Assembly (NCBI RefSeq): GCF_042678945.1
Contig: NZ_JBHTLM010000002.1
Location: forward strand, 1-64,000
DNA from: Fontibacillus puldeungensis
GTDB lineage: Bacteria; Bacillota; Bacilli; Paenibacillales; Paenibacillaceae
Reading direction: 5' to 3'
DNA length: 64,000 bases
A model generated the notes under the pieces. It was not told the origin of the DNA. It did not search any database and saw nothing but the letters and a program-made list of their open reading frames with translations. Position 1 is the first letter of the stretch; every line of letters begins with the position of its first letter. The position numbers and the translations under genes are program-made. This document shows positions 50,207 through 59,350 of this stretch, piece by piece.

Positions 50207-51094
50207 TTGAGTAGAACGGTGGCTAAAGAGGACCTCGACAGCAGGGCCTTTGGTGTGATCAACCTCGGTTTGCTATCCATTTTCACCTTGATCATCGTGG
50301 TTCCGCTCTGGAATGTAATCGTTTCTTCTTTTAGCTCGGGCAAATCGCTGGCGGAAGGCGGTTTTGTGTTCTGGCCGGGCGAGTTTTCTTTGGAAAACTA
50401 CCAGGCTGTGTTCCGCGACACCAGCATATGGCAGGCTTTCGTTATTTCGGTGCTTAAGACGACGATTGGCGTCGCGACGCACGTATTTTTCTGCGCTATG
50501 GTCGGCTACGGCTTGAGCAAGCAGTACGTTCGGGGCCGCAAGCTGTATGTCGCTATGGGGGTTATCACGATGTTTTTCTCAGGCGGCATGATCCCGACCT
50601 ATTTATTGATAAAATCGCTGGGTCTGTTGAACAGCTTCTGGGTGTACGTTATCCCGGCGTTATTCAGCTACTATGACGTCGTCATATTAATGAATTTCTT
50701 TAGAAATGTGCCGGATTCCCTCGAAGAGTCGGCCAAGATCGATGGAGCTGGGGATTGGCGGATTTTTCTGAAAATCTTCATTCCGCTGTCCATGCCCGCT
50801 TTGGCGACGATCGCCTTGTTTAACGGAGTGGGGCAATGGAACGATTTTATGACGACCAAATTGTACATCACCGATGAGTCGCTCTATCCGCTGCAGATGA
50901 AATTGTATGAAATTATCGTCCAGTCCCAAACGCAGTCTATGCAGAATATCGGAGGCTCGGTGGTAATAGAAACGACAACCAAAGGGGTTCAACTCGCAAC
51001 GATTGTCATAACGACCTTGCCAATTGTTGTGATGTATCCAATTCTTCAAAAGTACTTTATTTCAGGCATTATGCTGGGGGCGGTGAAGGAATAG
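50207..51094 (+). CDS. Sugar ABC transporter permease, LplC type
   Basis: A 295-residue six-helix permease with EAA loop LEESAKIDGAGDWRIFLKIF and the FFSGGMIPTYLLIKSLGLLN region of the LplC/YtcP class. TTG 50207, seven bases after GGGAGG, is the start; an ATG 13 codons earlier overlaps the previous gene and lacks a site. Pairs with the LplB-type permease. Confidence 0.9.
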   Translation: MSRTVAKEDLDSRAFGVINLGLLSIFTLIIVVPLWNVIVSSFSSGKSLAEGGFVFWPGEFSLENYQAVFRDTSIWQAFVISVLKTTIGVATHVFFCAMVGYGLSKQYVRGRKLYVAMGVITMFFSGGMIPTYLLIKSLGLLNSFWVYVIPALFSYYDVVILMNFFRNVPDSLEESAKIDGAGDWRIFLKIFIPLSMPALATIALFNGVGQWNDFMTTKLYITDESLYPLQMKLYEIIVQSQTQSMQNIGGSVVIETTTKGVQLATIVITTLPIVVMYPILQKYFISGIMLGAVKE

Positions 51095-51109
51095 AAAGGG
51101 GGCAACGTC

Positions 51110-51181
51110 ATGAACGGACAACAAGAAATCAGCACATTGAAAGCGCTTCAATATAAAGAGGAGGGTTCAGTATGGTATTGA
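51110..51181 (+). CDS. Possible 23-residue leader peptide
   Basis: MNGQQEISTLKALQYKEEGS plus three residues, with AAAGGGGG seven bases before ATG 51110. Its stop overlaps the start of the solute-binding protein gene. It may couple translation of the two genes, or be chance. No homology recognised. Confidence 0.3.
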   Translation: MNGQQEISTLKALQYKEEGSVWY

Positions 51182-52815
51182 TGAAGAAAACAATGAAGAA
51201 AAAAGGGTTCGTTTTATGCGCGATTTTGCTTGCGGCTGTCCTCGTCGTTTCGGGCTGCGGATCAGGCGGAGGCTCGGGAAAGGGAGGGAAAGATTTTTCC
51301 ATTGAGGGGCGGTATACGCTTGATTCGGAAACGCCGGCTTGGAAACTGGACAAAAAGAAAGAGCCGACAGAGCTTACTTGGTACGTCAATGCGGACTGGT
51401 GGAATACCGATTTCGGCAATGATGTCGTAACGAAGAAAATCAAAGAGGATCTCAATATCAACATCAAGTTTATTAAAGGGGACGACACCAAACTGAACAC
51501 CTTTTTCGCGGGCGGGGATATGCCGGATATTTTGACGACGTTCGACAACAACTCTCCGGTGGCGCAAAAGGCGGCAACCTGGGCCATTCCTTTAAGCGAG
51601 CTGGCTGAGAAATACGATCCATACTTCAACAAAGTGGCCGCCGAGGACACCTTGAAGTGGTTTCAACTGAAGGATGGAAAAACCTACGGGTATCCGAACT
51701 ATTCGAATACGCAGGCGGATTATGACAGCGGCAACATCCCGGCCAAGACGGCTTTTATAATCCGCAAGGATGTTTACGAGGCACTGGGCAGTCCGCAAAT
51801 GAAGACGCCCGAGGAGTTCAAGAGCACGCTCGCCAAGATCAAAGTCCAATTTCCGGAAATGATCCCTTTCGGGTTTAACTCGATCGGTACGGGCACCGGT
51901 TCCTTGGGCGACGTTCTGCAGGATTTTATCGGGGTACCGCTTGAGGATCAGAATGGCGGCTTCTATGACCGCAACCTGGATGAGGATTATTTGAAATGGT
52001 TGAAGACGCTGAACGAAGCCTACCGGGACGGAACGATCATCGATGACAGCTTTGCCGACGACGGCACGGCCTTTGAGGAGAAGGTCAAATCGGGCAAATA
52101 TGCCACGATGTTGCTTGACGGTACGCCGCAGCAGGGCGGCAATCTGCAAATCTTCATGAGCGCGAACCCTGGCAAGGAATACGTAGCGATAGACGGTCCG
52201 CAAAGTACGGTAGGCAATCAGCCGACGCTGAATCAATCCGGAATTTCAGGCTGGATGGTCAGCTTCATCACCAAGAAATGCAAGGACCCGGCCAAGGCGA
52301 TTCAAATTTTCACCTACCTGCTGGGTGAAGAGGGACAAATGCTGATGAACTATGGCATAGAGGGCGAAACGTACAAGAAATTGGATGGTGGAAACGTTGA
52401 GCTGCTGCCTGCGGTGAAGGAGATGCAGCTGAAAAATGCGGATCAATTCAAGAAGGAATACCGGCTGGGCGAGTTTATGTTCTTTGGCCATGACCGCCAT
52501 AAAGCCTTAAGCCCGGATGCCTTCCCGGAAAGCATCAAGCAGATGCAGGAATGGGGCAAAGGAAAGCTGAAGCCACATTTCATTCTGGAGAACACGAACC
52601 CGGATCAAGGAACACCGGAAGCGCGGTCTCTCAGCGCTATCAATACGCAGTGGAGCACGACGCTGGTCAGCATGATTCGGGCCAAGAGCGAAGCGGAGTT
52701 TAACAGTACGCTGGAAGCCTATAAATCTTTCCTGAAGGACAACAGCTGGGATAAGATTGTGGAAATCCGCAGCGAAAAGATGAAGCAGAACAAGGAGAAG
52801 CTGGGGCTTAAGTGA
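51172..52815 (+). CDS. Sugar-binding lipoprotein, LplA type
   Basis: A 547-residue extracellular solute-binding lipoprotein. Lipobox VVSGC places the lipidated Cys at residue 29; a Gly/Ser-rich linker follows. The large size and TWYVNADWWNTDFGNDVV start are typical of the LplA-like binding proteins of the CUT1 class. GAGGAGGG lies before ATG 51172. Ligand unknown; the GH30 gene 560 bases downstream suggests an oligosaccharide. Confidence 0.9.
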   Translation: MVLMKKTMKKKGFVLCAILLAAVLVVSGCGSGGGSGKGGKDFSIEGRYTLDSETPAWKLDKKKEPTELTWYVNADWWNTDFGNDVVTKKIKEDLNINIKFIKGDDTKLNTFFAGGDMPDILTTFDNNSPVAQKAATWAIPLSELAEKYDPYFNKVAAEDTLKWFQLKDGKTYGYPNYSNTQADYDSGNIPAKTAFIIRKDVYEALGSPQMKTPEEFKSTLAKIKVQFPEMIPFGFNSIGTGTGSLGDVLQDFIGVPLEDQNGGFYDRNLDEDYLKWLKTLNEAYRDGTIIDDSFADDGTAFEEKVKSGKYATMLLDGTPQQGGNLQIFMSANPGKEYVAIDGPQSTVGNQPTLNQSGISGWMVSFITKKCKDPAKAIQIFTYLLGEEGQMLMNYGIEGETYKKLDGGNVELLPAVKEMQLKNADQFKKEYRLGEFMFFGHDRHKALSPDAFPESIKQMQEWGKGKLKPHFILENTNPDQGTPEARSLSAINTQWSTTLVSMIRAKSEAEFNSTLEAYKSFLKDNSWDKIVEIRSEKMKQNKEKLGLK

Positions 52816-52825
52816 GGAACGCCGG

Positions 52826-52845
52826 GGGCCACTTCGGCCCTTTGA
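52826..52845 (+). terminator. Weak terminator-like hairpin after the binding-protein gene
   Basis: GGGGCC-ACTTC-GGCCC stem with a short TTTGAG tail. A second, larger hairpin, CAAGGGGC/GCCCCTTG, spans 52917-52977. Neither has a strong T-tract, so some read-through to the GH30 gene is possible. The gap to 53374 has no gene. Confidence 0.45.
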
Positions 52846-53079
52846 GGGAGAAAGCAACCTTTTTAACAATATCCGAGATGTGAATCTAAACTTATCCTTA
52901 AGTAGCAAATGGAGACAAGGGGCGGGACTTTGGGCTGCTGATGGTTTGGGTTGTTTAAAAACACCTGCCCCTTGCTCTTTGTCCTTGTAGGCGGTCAACA
53001 AATATTTTGATCAACAAATGTGCAGATCAACGAGTGGAAATTGGGGTACCGTCGGGAATTCCTGTGAAATAGAACTTAC

Positions 53080-53264
53080 TAAATGCATTAAGTACAGTTA
53101 AATATCGTCCTATTGGAAGTATTGAGCGTTTAGATGTAGAAAGTGCAGCTAAAAGGAGCGAAATAACCCTGCCAAGTCAAATTGACCCATTTTAGATGTA
53201 CATTTTGCAGCTAAAATCCCCAAAACCACATTTTGCCCAGAAATAGCTGCACTAAATACATTTA
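53080..53264 (+). repeat. Family A intergenic element (type copy)
   Basis: Four 21-bp near-palindromes start at 53080, 53131, 53193 and 53244; spacing 51-62-51. Closely similar over its full length to 34682-34866. It lies ~110 bases before the GH30 gene. Confidence 0.92.
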
Positions 53265-53374
53265 GTGGTGGATGGTGAGAGAGGCAAGAACCTATATCGA
53301 TGTGACCAACACCATAAAGGTAGTCCGGAGATTTTTTGGACGGTTTTTTCTTATACCAAGATCGGGGGAATTTT

Positions 53375-54721
53375 ATGCGGGAATTAACGATTTATTTATC
53401 AGCAGGGGAGCATGAGCTTTTCGCATCAAAAAGCGAGCAGCAGCTTCCGCCGGCAGATGGAAACGAGCCGATGGTCGAGATCGTTCTGGACATGGAGCAA
53501 ACCTATCAGAGAATCGACGGTTTTGGCGCCTCCTTCACGGATTCGGCCGCTTATTTGATGCATCAGGTGATCGGCGCGGAGCAGCGAAGCCAATTAATGC
53601 GGAATTTGTTTGATCCAAAGACGGGGATCGGCCTGTCCGTGCTGAGAAACCCCATGGGGGCGTCGGATTATGCCAGAGATATGTACAGTTACGATGATCT
53701 GGACGGGGAAGAGGTCGACCCGGAATTAAAGCGTTTTTCGATTTCGCATGATGAGGCCGACATCATCCCGCTGCTGCAGGAGGCGATGACACTAAATTCC
53801 GACCTCAAGCTGATGGCCTCTCCGTGGAGTCCGCCGGGGTGGATGAAAACAAGCGGTTCCATGATCGGAGGAGAATTGAAGAAGGAGTATTATACGGCGT
53901 ATTCGGAGTATTTTGTCCGCTTCATTCAGTCTTACTCTGCGCATGGTCTGCCTATTTATGCAGTAACGCCGCAAAACGAGCCGCTTTATGTGCCTGGGCA
54001 CTATCCGGGGATGCTCATGCTGCCGGAGTGGCAAGCCGACTTTGTGAAAAATCACTTAAAGCCCAGCTTTGCGAAGCACGGCATTCGGACGAAAATTTTG
54101 TGCTACGACCACAACTGGGACCGGCCCGATTATCCACTGCATGTGCTTGAGCATGCCAATCAGGAAGTGGATGGGGTGGCCTGGCACTGGTACAACGGCA
54201 ATCCGGCTGTGCAAAGCGAGGTGCGCCTGGCTTTTCCGGATAAAGAGGTGCATTTTACCGAGGGGTCGGGGGGAGAATGGATTCCGCCGTTTGAGCCGGC
54301 CTTTTCCAATGTGCTGCGTACAGGCATTGAAATTCTTAGAAATTACGGTCAGTCGCTAGTGTTATGGAACATGGCGCTCGATGAGCATAACGGCCCTACG
54401 GTTCCGGGCTTTGGACGGAGCACTTGCCGGGGTATTGTGCAGATTAACCAGCAAACCCGGGAGGTCGTTTACACTTTGGACTACTATGCTCTGGCCCATT
54501 TCAGTAAGATCATTCGTCCTAATGCGCTACGGATCGGTTCCTCTGCAGGCAGATCTTCCATTCGAAACGTCGCCTTCAGAAATACGGATCACTCAACGGC
54601 CGTCGTGTTGTTTAATGATAGTGAAAAAGCAGAGGATGTAAGTTTGCGGCTTCAGAACGAGGAGCTTCTAAACTTCCGAATGGAGCCTAAAAGCGCGATG
54701 TCCGTTCTCGTTCGATCTTAA
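53375..54721 (+). CDS. GH30-family glycosidase (glucosylceramidase-like)
   Basis: A 448-residue glycoside hydrolase. Acid/base Glu202 is in VTPQNEPLYVPGH and nucleophile Glu296 in VHFTEGSGG; IDGFGASFTDSAAYLM and SPWSPPGWMKTSGSM are family landmarks. No signal peptide, so it works in the cytoplasm on imported oligosaccharide, fitting the importer upstream. ATG 53375 follows a GGGG box; the longer frame is not supported. Exact substrate (beta-glucoside, beta-1,6-glucan or xyloside) cannot be told. Confidence 0.9.
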   Translation: MRELTIYLSAGEHELFASKSEQQLPPADGNEPMVEIVLDMEQTYQRIDGFGASFTDSAAYLMHQVIGAEQRSQLMRNLFDPKTGIGLSVLRNPMGASDYARDMYSYDDLDGEEVDPELKRFSISHDEADIIPLLQEAMTLNSDLKLMASPWSPPGWMKTSGSMIGGELKKEYYTAYSEYFVRFIQSYSAHGLPIYAVTPQNEPLYVPGHYPGMLMLPEWQADFVKNHLKPSFAKHGIRTKILCYDHNWDRPDYPLHVLEHANQEVDGVAWHWYNGNPAVQSEVRLAFPDKEVHFTEGSGGEWIPPFEPAFSNVLRTGIEILRNYGQSLVLWNMALDEHNGPTVPGFGRSTCRGIVQINQQTREVVYTLDYYALAHFSKIIRPNALRIGSSAGRSSIRNVAFRNTDHSTAVVLFNDSEKAEDVSLRLQNEELLNFRMEPKSAMSVLVRS

Positions 54722-54773
54722 GCAAGAAATATTTCCCTTTACGTTTAGTATGCTAAATGTTAGTATACTTACT

Positions 54774-55196
54774 ATGAAAAATAATCATGTGACGATCAAT
54801 TGTTTGGCTTTTCAACTTGGTTTGGCTCGCAAAAAGGTGCAAAAGTGGTATGAACAGCATTTGGAAACCTGGGGGCTTAACACTTCCTATGTGTATGTGA
54901 TGGAGGTGATTCAGGAATTTGGCCCGTCCAATCTATCTTTTATAGCGGAGAAGCTTGAGCTTGAACGGGCCACCGTAAGCAATCTGCTGGGAAGAATGGA
55001 GAGGGACGGGTTTATCGTTCGCCTTCCCGGAAAAGAGAGAAGATCTATGGAGGTTCATCTGACGGATCAAGGAAAGGAGGTTCTGCAAGAAGCGTTAATC
55101 GGCCTTCAAGAAGCCGACAAACAGCTGGATGAGCTGCTTCAGGGTAGTTTAACAGAGGTTAAGGACTCCATTCGCATACTGAATTTGAATTTATAG
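54774..55196 (+). CDS. MarR-family transcriptional regulator
   Basis: A ~140-residue winged-helix protein: LSFIAEKLELERATVSNLLG is the recognition helix region, and RMERDGFIVRLPGKERRSME the wing. The start is uncertain. ATG 54750 lies inside a promoter-like region (TATACT 54764-54769), while ATG 54774 falls where transcription should begin and has no ribosome site, suggesting a leaderless message. TTTAGTATGCTAAATG with TTAGTATACT at 54744-54769 looks like a repeated operator for autoregulation. Confidence 0.8.
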   Translation: MKNNHVTINCLAFQLGLARKKVQKWYEQHLETWGLNTSYVYVMEVIQEFGPSNLSFIAEKLELERATVSNLLGRMERDGFIVRLPGKERRSMEVHLTDQGKEVLQEALIGLQEADKQLDELLQGSLTEVKDSIRILNLNL

Positions 55197-55211
55197 CATA
55201 GGAGGGACGAT

Positions 55212-55532
55212 GTGAAGAAATTTGTGGTGCATCTTTCTAACAAGCAGAGACATTTAATGACGGAGGAGCTCGTCAAAGCCCATGCAGCCTATCTCAAGAG
55301 CCTGAAAGAAAAAGGGGTCCTTCCGTTTTGCGGCCCTTGTGCCGATGGTACGGGGCTTATGATCATTGACGCGGCTTCCTATGAGGAAGCTAAAGGTTAC
55401 GTCGACAACGACCCGTTTTCCAAGGTCGATTACTACATAGATCGAAAGCTCGTCGAAGTGGAAGAAGCTACGATTGAGAACAATTTTTTGATTGATGATG
55501 TGGTTGCATACCTGTCCAAATCGAATAAATAA
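55212..55532 (+). CDS. YciI-family protein
   Basis: A 106-residue ferredoxin-like dimeric protein of the YciI/YCII type: FVVHLSNKQRHLMTEELVKA, HAAYLKSLKEKGVLPFCGPC, and DPFSKVDYYIDRKLVEV. Family members are small enzymes or binding proteins, some detoxifying. GTG start at 55212 with GGAGGGA upstream. 15 bases after the MarR gene, so probably its regulated partner. Confidence 0.82.
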   Translation: MKKFVVHLSNKQRHLMTEELVKAHAAYLKSLKEKGVLPFCGPCADGTGLMIIDAASYEEAKGYVDNDPFSKVDYYIDRKLVEVEEATIENNFLIDDVVAYLSKSNK

Positions 55533-55569
55533 CCGGAAAATTAGCGCTAAAGATAGCACTTCTGCAGTA

Positions 55570-55601
55570 AAGTCAGCCTTATCGGGCTGGCTTATTTTTT
55601 T
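55570..55601 (+). terminator. Terminator after the YciI gene
   Basis: AAGTCAGCC pairs with GGCTGGCTT (9 bp with one wobble), followed by ATTTTTTT. Confidence 0.88.
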
Positions 55602-55671
55602 GCATGACAAGGCTTTATTTCAATGGGTTGTATAAGAGGCCCAATTAATGAGAATTATACGGACGTCAGGC

Positions 55672-55700
55672 TTGCAACAGATGAAAAAATTGGTTAGAAT
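55672..55700 (+). promoter_or_regulatory. Promoter of the cggR-gap operon
   Basis: TTGCAA (55672-55677), exactly 17 bases, TAGAAT (55695-55700). Transcription would start near 55707, inside the CggR operator. Confidence 0.8.
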
Positions 55701-55703
55701 ATC

Positions 55704-55742
55704 AGTGGGACTTAAAAAGTTTACCCGGGACATTTTAGGACC
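55704..55742 (+). promoter_or_regulatory. CggR operator
   Basis: Two direct GGGAC-type half-sites: GTGGGACTTAAAAAGTT (55705 on) and CCGGGACATTTTAGGACC (55725-55742). The layout, two tandem boxes just downstream of the promoter, matches the B. subtilis CggR operator, where the repressor blocks transcription in the absence of fructose-1,6-bisphosphate. Confidence 0.8.
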
Positions 55743-55785
55743 AAGGAGAAGGAGAGAGAAGACGAAGCTTGCAGGAGTGGAAAGC

Positions 55786-56817
55786 ATGCGTAACATTTTA
55801 GAAATTCAGAAGCGGCTTCTTCCTGATCTCATGGAAATTCTCAAGAAAAGGTACACCATACTTAACCAGATCATGTTATCTGACGTCATAGGCCGCAGAA
55901 CGCTTGCAACCTCACTAGACATGACGGAACGTGTGTTGCGTGCCGAAACAGATCTCCTGAAGGCTCAGGGCCTGATTGAAATCGAGAATATAGGCATGAG
56001 AGTCAGCGATGCGGGCAGGAAACTTTTGGAGGAACTGGAGCCGGTTGTTAAAGAATTATTCGGCCTGGCTAATCTGGAAGACAAAATTCGTCAGACCTAT
56101 GGCTTGCGTAAAGTAGTGGTGGTCCCAGGAGATTGCGACGTTTCTCCTCAGGTCAAACTGGAGCTGGGGCGTGCGGGGGCAAAAGCGCTGCTTAGCGTGA
56201 TGGATGGGAAGGACGTGGTTGCGGTCACCGGCGGTTCAACGCTGGCTGAGGTCGCAAACCAACTGAATCCTCCACCAAACGTAACGATGAAGCAAAGCTG
56301 GTTTGTACCGGCGCGTGGTGGGCTTGGTGAAAGCCTGGAAATCCAGGCGAACACGATTGCCTCCGGAATGGCCAAAAGAGTGGGAGCAGGTTACCGATTG
56401 CTGCATGTTCCCGATTTGCTTGGGAAGGAAGCCTATGAATCTTTGGTGCACGATCCGAATATTCACGATATCGTGAATATGATCCGTCAGGCGAAGATCG
56501 TCGTGCACGGAATCGGAGACGCCATGGAAATGGCGCGCCGCCGTAAACTGGAACCAAGTATGGTTGAAGAAATCCAGAAGGAAGGCGCACTCGCGGAATC
56601 ATTCGGTTACTATTTTAATCGCGATGGCGTTGTCGTTCATAAGATGCTCACGTTAGGCCTTCGTCTCGAGGACATCAAGAATACGGAAACCGTACTCGGG
56701 ATTGCCGGGGGAAAGAGCAAAGCAAAGGCGATTCATGCGGTACTGCGCTTCGGACATGAGGATATACTCGTCACGGATGAAGCGGCTGCGATAGAAATCG
56801 TGAATGAGCTGGACTAA
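55786..56817 (+). CDS. cggR: Central glycolytic genes regulator CggR
   Basis: A 343-residue SorC-family repressor of the glycolytic operon. The N-terminal winged helix (SDVIGRRTLATSLDMTERVL) is followed by a sugar-phosphate domain (VVVVPGDCDVSPQVKLELGR; VTGGSTLAEVANQL). ATG 55786, eight bases after AGGAG, gives MRNILEIQKRLLPDLMEILK, in register with B. subtilis CggR; the open frame upstream crosses the promoter and operator and cannot be coding. Confidence 0.95.
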   Translation: MRNILEIQKRLLPDLMEILKKRYTILNQIMLSDVIGRRTLATSLDMTERVLRAETDLLKAQGLIEIENIGMRVSDAGRKLLEELEPVVKELFGLANLEDKIRQTYGLRKVVVVPGDCDVSPQVKLELGRAGAKALLSVMDGKDVVAVTGGSTLAEVANQLNPPPNVTMKQSWFVPARGGLGESLEIQANTIASGMAKRVGAGYRLLHVPDLLGKEAYESLVHDPNIHDIVNMIRQAKIVVHGIGDAMEMARRRKLEPSMVEEIQKEGALAESFGYYFNRDGVVVHKMLTLGLRLEDIKNTETVLGIAGGKSKAKAIHAVLRFGHEDILVTDEAAAIEIVNELD

Positions 56818-56892
56818 CTACCGTTTACTCATGACGGGCTTTTCAGTCTGTCTTGATTAATAAAAAAAACGAACATTGGGAGGAACTATTCA

Positions 56893-57903
56893 ATGAGTGT
56901 AAAAGTAGGTATTAATGGTTTCGGACGTATTGGACGTTTGGCTTTCCGTCGTATTCAAAACGTGGAAGGTATCGAAGTCGTAGCAATCAATGACCTGACA
57001 GATGCAAAAATGTTGGCTCATTTGTTGAAATATGATACAACTCAAGGCAAATTCGACGGCGAAGTTGAAGTTCATGACGGATTCTTCAAAGTTAACGGCA
57101 AAGAAGTTAAAGTTCTGGCTAACCGCAACCCAGAAGAACTTCCTTGGGGCGAGCTTGGCGTTGACATCGTTCTGGAATGCACAGGCTTCTTTACTACTAA
57201 AGAAAAAGCTGAGCTTCACTTGAAAGGCGGCGCTAAGAAAGTCGTTATCTCCGCTCCGGCTACTGGCGACATGAAAACTGTCGTTTACAACGTTAACCAT
57301 GAAATCCTTGACGGTTCTGAAACTGTTATCTCTGGCGCATCTTGCACCACGAACTGCTTGGCTCCTATGGCTAAAGTATTGAATGACAAATTTGGTGTTG
57401 TTGAAGGCTTGATGACTACAATCCATGCTTACACTGGCGACCAAAACACTTTGGACGCTCCGCATGCGAAAGGCGACTTCCGTCGTGCTCGCGCAGCAGC
57501 TGAAAACATCATTCCTAACACAACTGGCGCAGCTAAAGCAATCGGCCTCGTTATCCCTGATTTGCAAGGAAAACTCGACGGCGCTGCACAACGTGTGCCT
57601 GTACCAACTGGTTCCTTGACTGAACTCGTTACTGTTCTGGACAAAAAAGTAACCGCTGCTGAAGTTAACGAAGCTATGAAAGCTGCTTCCGATCCAGAAA
57701 CTTACGGATACACCGAAGACCAAATCGTATCTTCCGATATCAAAGGTATGACTTTCGGTTCCCTGTTCGATGCAACACAAACTAAAGTACTGACTGTTGG
57801 CGACAAACAACTGGTTAAAACCGTTGCTTGGTATGACAACGAAATGTCCTACACCGCTCAACTTGTTCGTACTTTGGAATACTTCGCAAAAAAAGTTAAG
57901 TAA
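56893..57903 (+). CDS. gapA: Glyceraldehyde-3-phosphate dehydrogenase
   Basis: A 336-residue NAD-dependent dehydrogenase. Nucleotide fold GINGFGRIGRLAFRR, acidic AINDLTD (33-36 region) consistent with NAD rather than NADP, and catalytic Cys151 in SGASCTTNCLAP. Very strong codon bias marks high expression. TGGGAGGAAC box before the ATG. The gene after cggR is the glycolytic (not gluconeogenic) form in B. subtilis. Confidence 0.97.
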   Translation: MSVKVGINGFGRIGRLAFRRIQNVEGIEVVAINDLTDAKMLAHLLKYDTTQGKFDGEVEVHDGFFKVNGKEVKVLANRNPEELPWGELGVDIVLECTGFFTTKEKAELHLKGGAKKVVISAPATGDMKTVVYNVNHEILDGSETVISGASCTTNCLAPMAKVLNDKFGVVEGLMTTIHAYTGDQNTLDAPHAKGDFRRARAAAENIIPNTTGAAKAIGLVIPDLQGKLDGAAQRVPVPTGSLTELVTVLDKKVTAAEVNEAMKAASDPETYGYTEDQIVSSDIKGMTFGSLFDATQTKVLTVGDKQLVKTVAWYDNEMSYTAQLVRTLEYFAKKVK

Positions 57904-57928
57904 TTTATTGCCCAATCAGATATGAATA

Positions 57929-57970
57929 CCAAAGAGGAGCGACCTGTGCAAAGGACTCCTCTTTGGTTCT
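57929..57970 (+). terminator. Hairpin between gapA and pgk
   Basis: CCAAAGAGGAG pairs perfectly with CTCCTCTTTGG, then TTCTTG. The T-run is broken, so it probably gives partial termination or stabilises the 3' end of a cggR-gap message rather than ending the operon. Confidence 0.65.
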
Positions 57971-58120
57971 TGAAGAAATAAACGGCATTCACACACACAC
58001 CCATATATAGATATAGACGCTTAGGAGAGAAATCAGGAGTTAATAAGATCGACTCGTATCAAGCGCTGTTTTTCCAGGCCATGGAGATACGCCGCGCATA
58101 CCTTTAGGAGGAACGTGGAG

Positions 58121-59302
58121 ATGAACAAAAAAAGTGTACGTGATGTGGAAGTAACCGGAAAACGCGTATTTGTTCGCGTAGATTTCAACGTGCCGATGCA
58201 AGACGGCAAAATTACTGATGACACTCGGATCCGTGAAACACTGCCAACGATCAAATATTTGATCGAAAACGGAGCAAAAGTGATTTTGGCTTCCCACTTG
58301 GGACGTCCGAAAGGTCAAGTCAATGAATCCATGCGTTTGACCCAAGCTGCTGAACGTTTGTCCGAATTGCTCGGCAAACCGGTAGCTAAAGCGAACGAAG
58401 CGATTGGTGAAGAAGCTAAAGCAAAAGTAGCGGCTCTTAACAATGGCGACGTACTCGTTCTGGAAAACGTACGTTTTTACCCAGGTGAAGAGAAGAACGA
58501 TCCTGAACTGGCAAAACAATTTGCTGAGCTCGCTGATCTGTTCGTCAACGACGCTTTCGGTGCGGCGCATCGTGCACATGCTTCGACAGAAGGCATCGCT
58601 CATTACCTGCCTGCAGTATCCGGCCTTTTGATGGAGAAAGAATTGTCTGTTCTCGGCAAAGCCTTGTCGAACCCAGATCGTCCTTTCACAGCCATCATCG
58701 GCGGATCGAAGGTAAAAGACAAGATCGACGTTATCGACAACCTGCTGAACATTGCTGACAACGTGCTGATCGGCGGCGGCTTGGCTTACACCTTCTTCAA
58801 GGCCCAAGGCCATGAAATCGGTAAATCTCTGTTGGATGATACAAAACTGGACGCATCCCTCGGCTTTATTGAGAAAGCGAAAAAGCTTGGCAAGAATTTT
58901 GTCCTGCCGGTTGACGTTGTTGTCGCCGACAAATTCGCTGAGGACGCTAACCGTAAAGAGGTTGATATCGACGGCATTCCGGCCGAGTGGGAAGGTCTGG
59001 ACATCGGACCAAAAACTCGCGCTTTGTATGCCGACATCATCAAAAACTCCAAATTGGTCGTTTGGAACGGACCGATGGGCGTATTTGAAATGGACGCATT
59101 TGCTGACGGTACCCGTGAAGTAGCTCAGGCTTGCGCAACAACCGAAGGCTACACCATTATCGGCGGCGGCGATTCCGCAGCAGCAGCAGAGAAATTCAAT
59201 CTTGCGTCGCAAATGGACCACATCTCCACAGGCGGTGGCGCTTCCCTGGAATTCATGGAAGGCAAAGCACTTCCAGGTGTTGTGGCATTGAACGACAAGT
59301 AA
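58121..59302 (+). CDS. pgk: Phosphoglycerate kinase
   Basis: A 393-residue glycolytic kinase. RVDFNVPMQDGKITDDTRI, LASHLGRPKG and the C-terminal GGGDSAAAAEKFN nucleotide loop are intact. ATG 58121 is ten bases after AGGAGG; an in-frame GTG two codons earlier is too close to the box. A ~220-base gap with a hairpin separates it from gapA. Confidence 0.97.
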   Translation: MNKKSVRDVEVTGKRVFVRVDFNVPMQDGKITDDTRIRETLPTIKYLIENGAKVILASHLGRPKGQVNESMRLTQAAERLSELLGKPVAKANEAIGEEAKAKVAALNNGDVLVLENVRFYPGEEKNDPELAKQFAELADLFVNDAFGAAHRAHASTEGIAHYLPAVSGLLMEKELSVLGKALSNPDRPFTAIIGGSKVKDKIDVIDNLLNIADNVLIGGGLAYTFFKAQGHEIGKSLLDDTKLDASLGFIEKAKKLGKNFVLPVDVVVADKFAEDANRKEVDIDGIPAEWEGLDIGPKTRALYADIIKNSKLVVWNGPMGVFEMDAFADGTREVAQACATTEGYTIIGGGDSAAAAEKFNLASQMDHISTGGGASLEFMEGKALPGVVALNDK

Positions 59303-59350
59303 GACATACTTAAATTTTACAGCTAGGAATGAATAAAAGGAGGGGGTTCC

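Noticed and set aside
55648..55785. N-terminal extension of CggR
   Set aside because: This stretch contains the promoter and CggR operator, so it cannot be the coding start.
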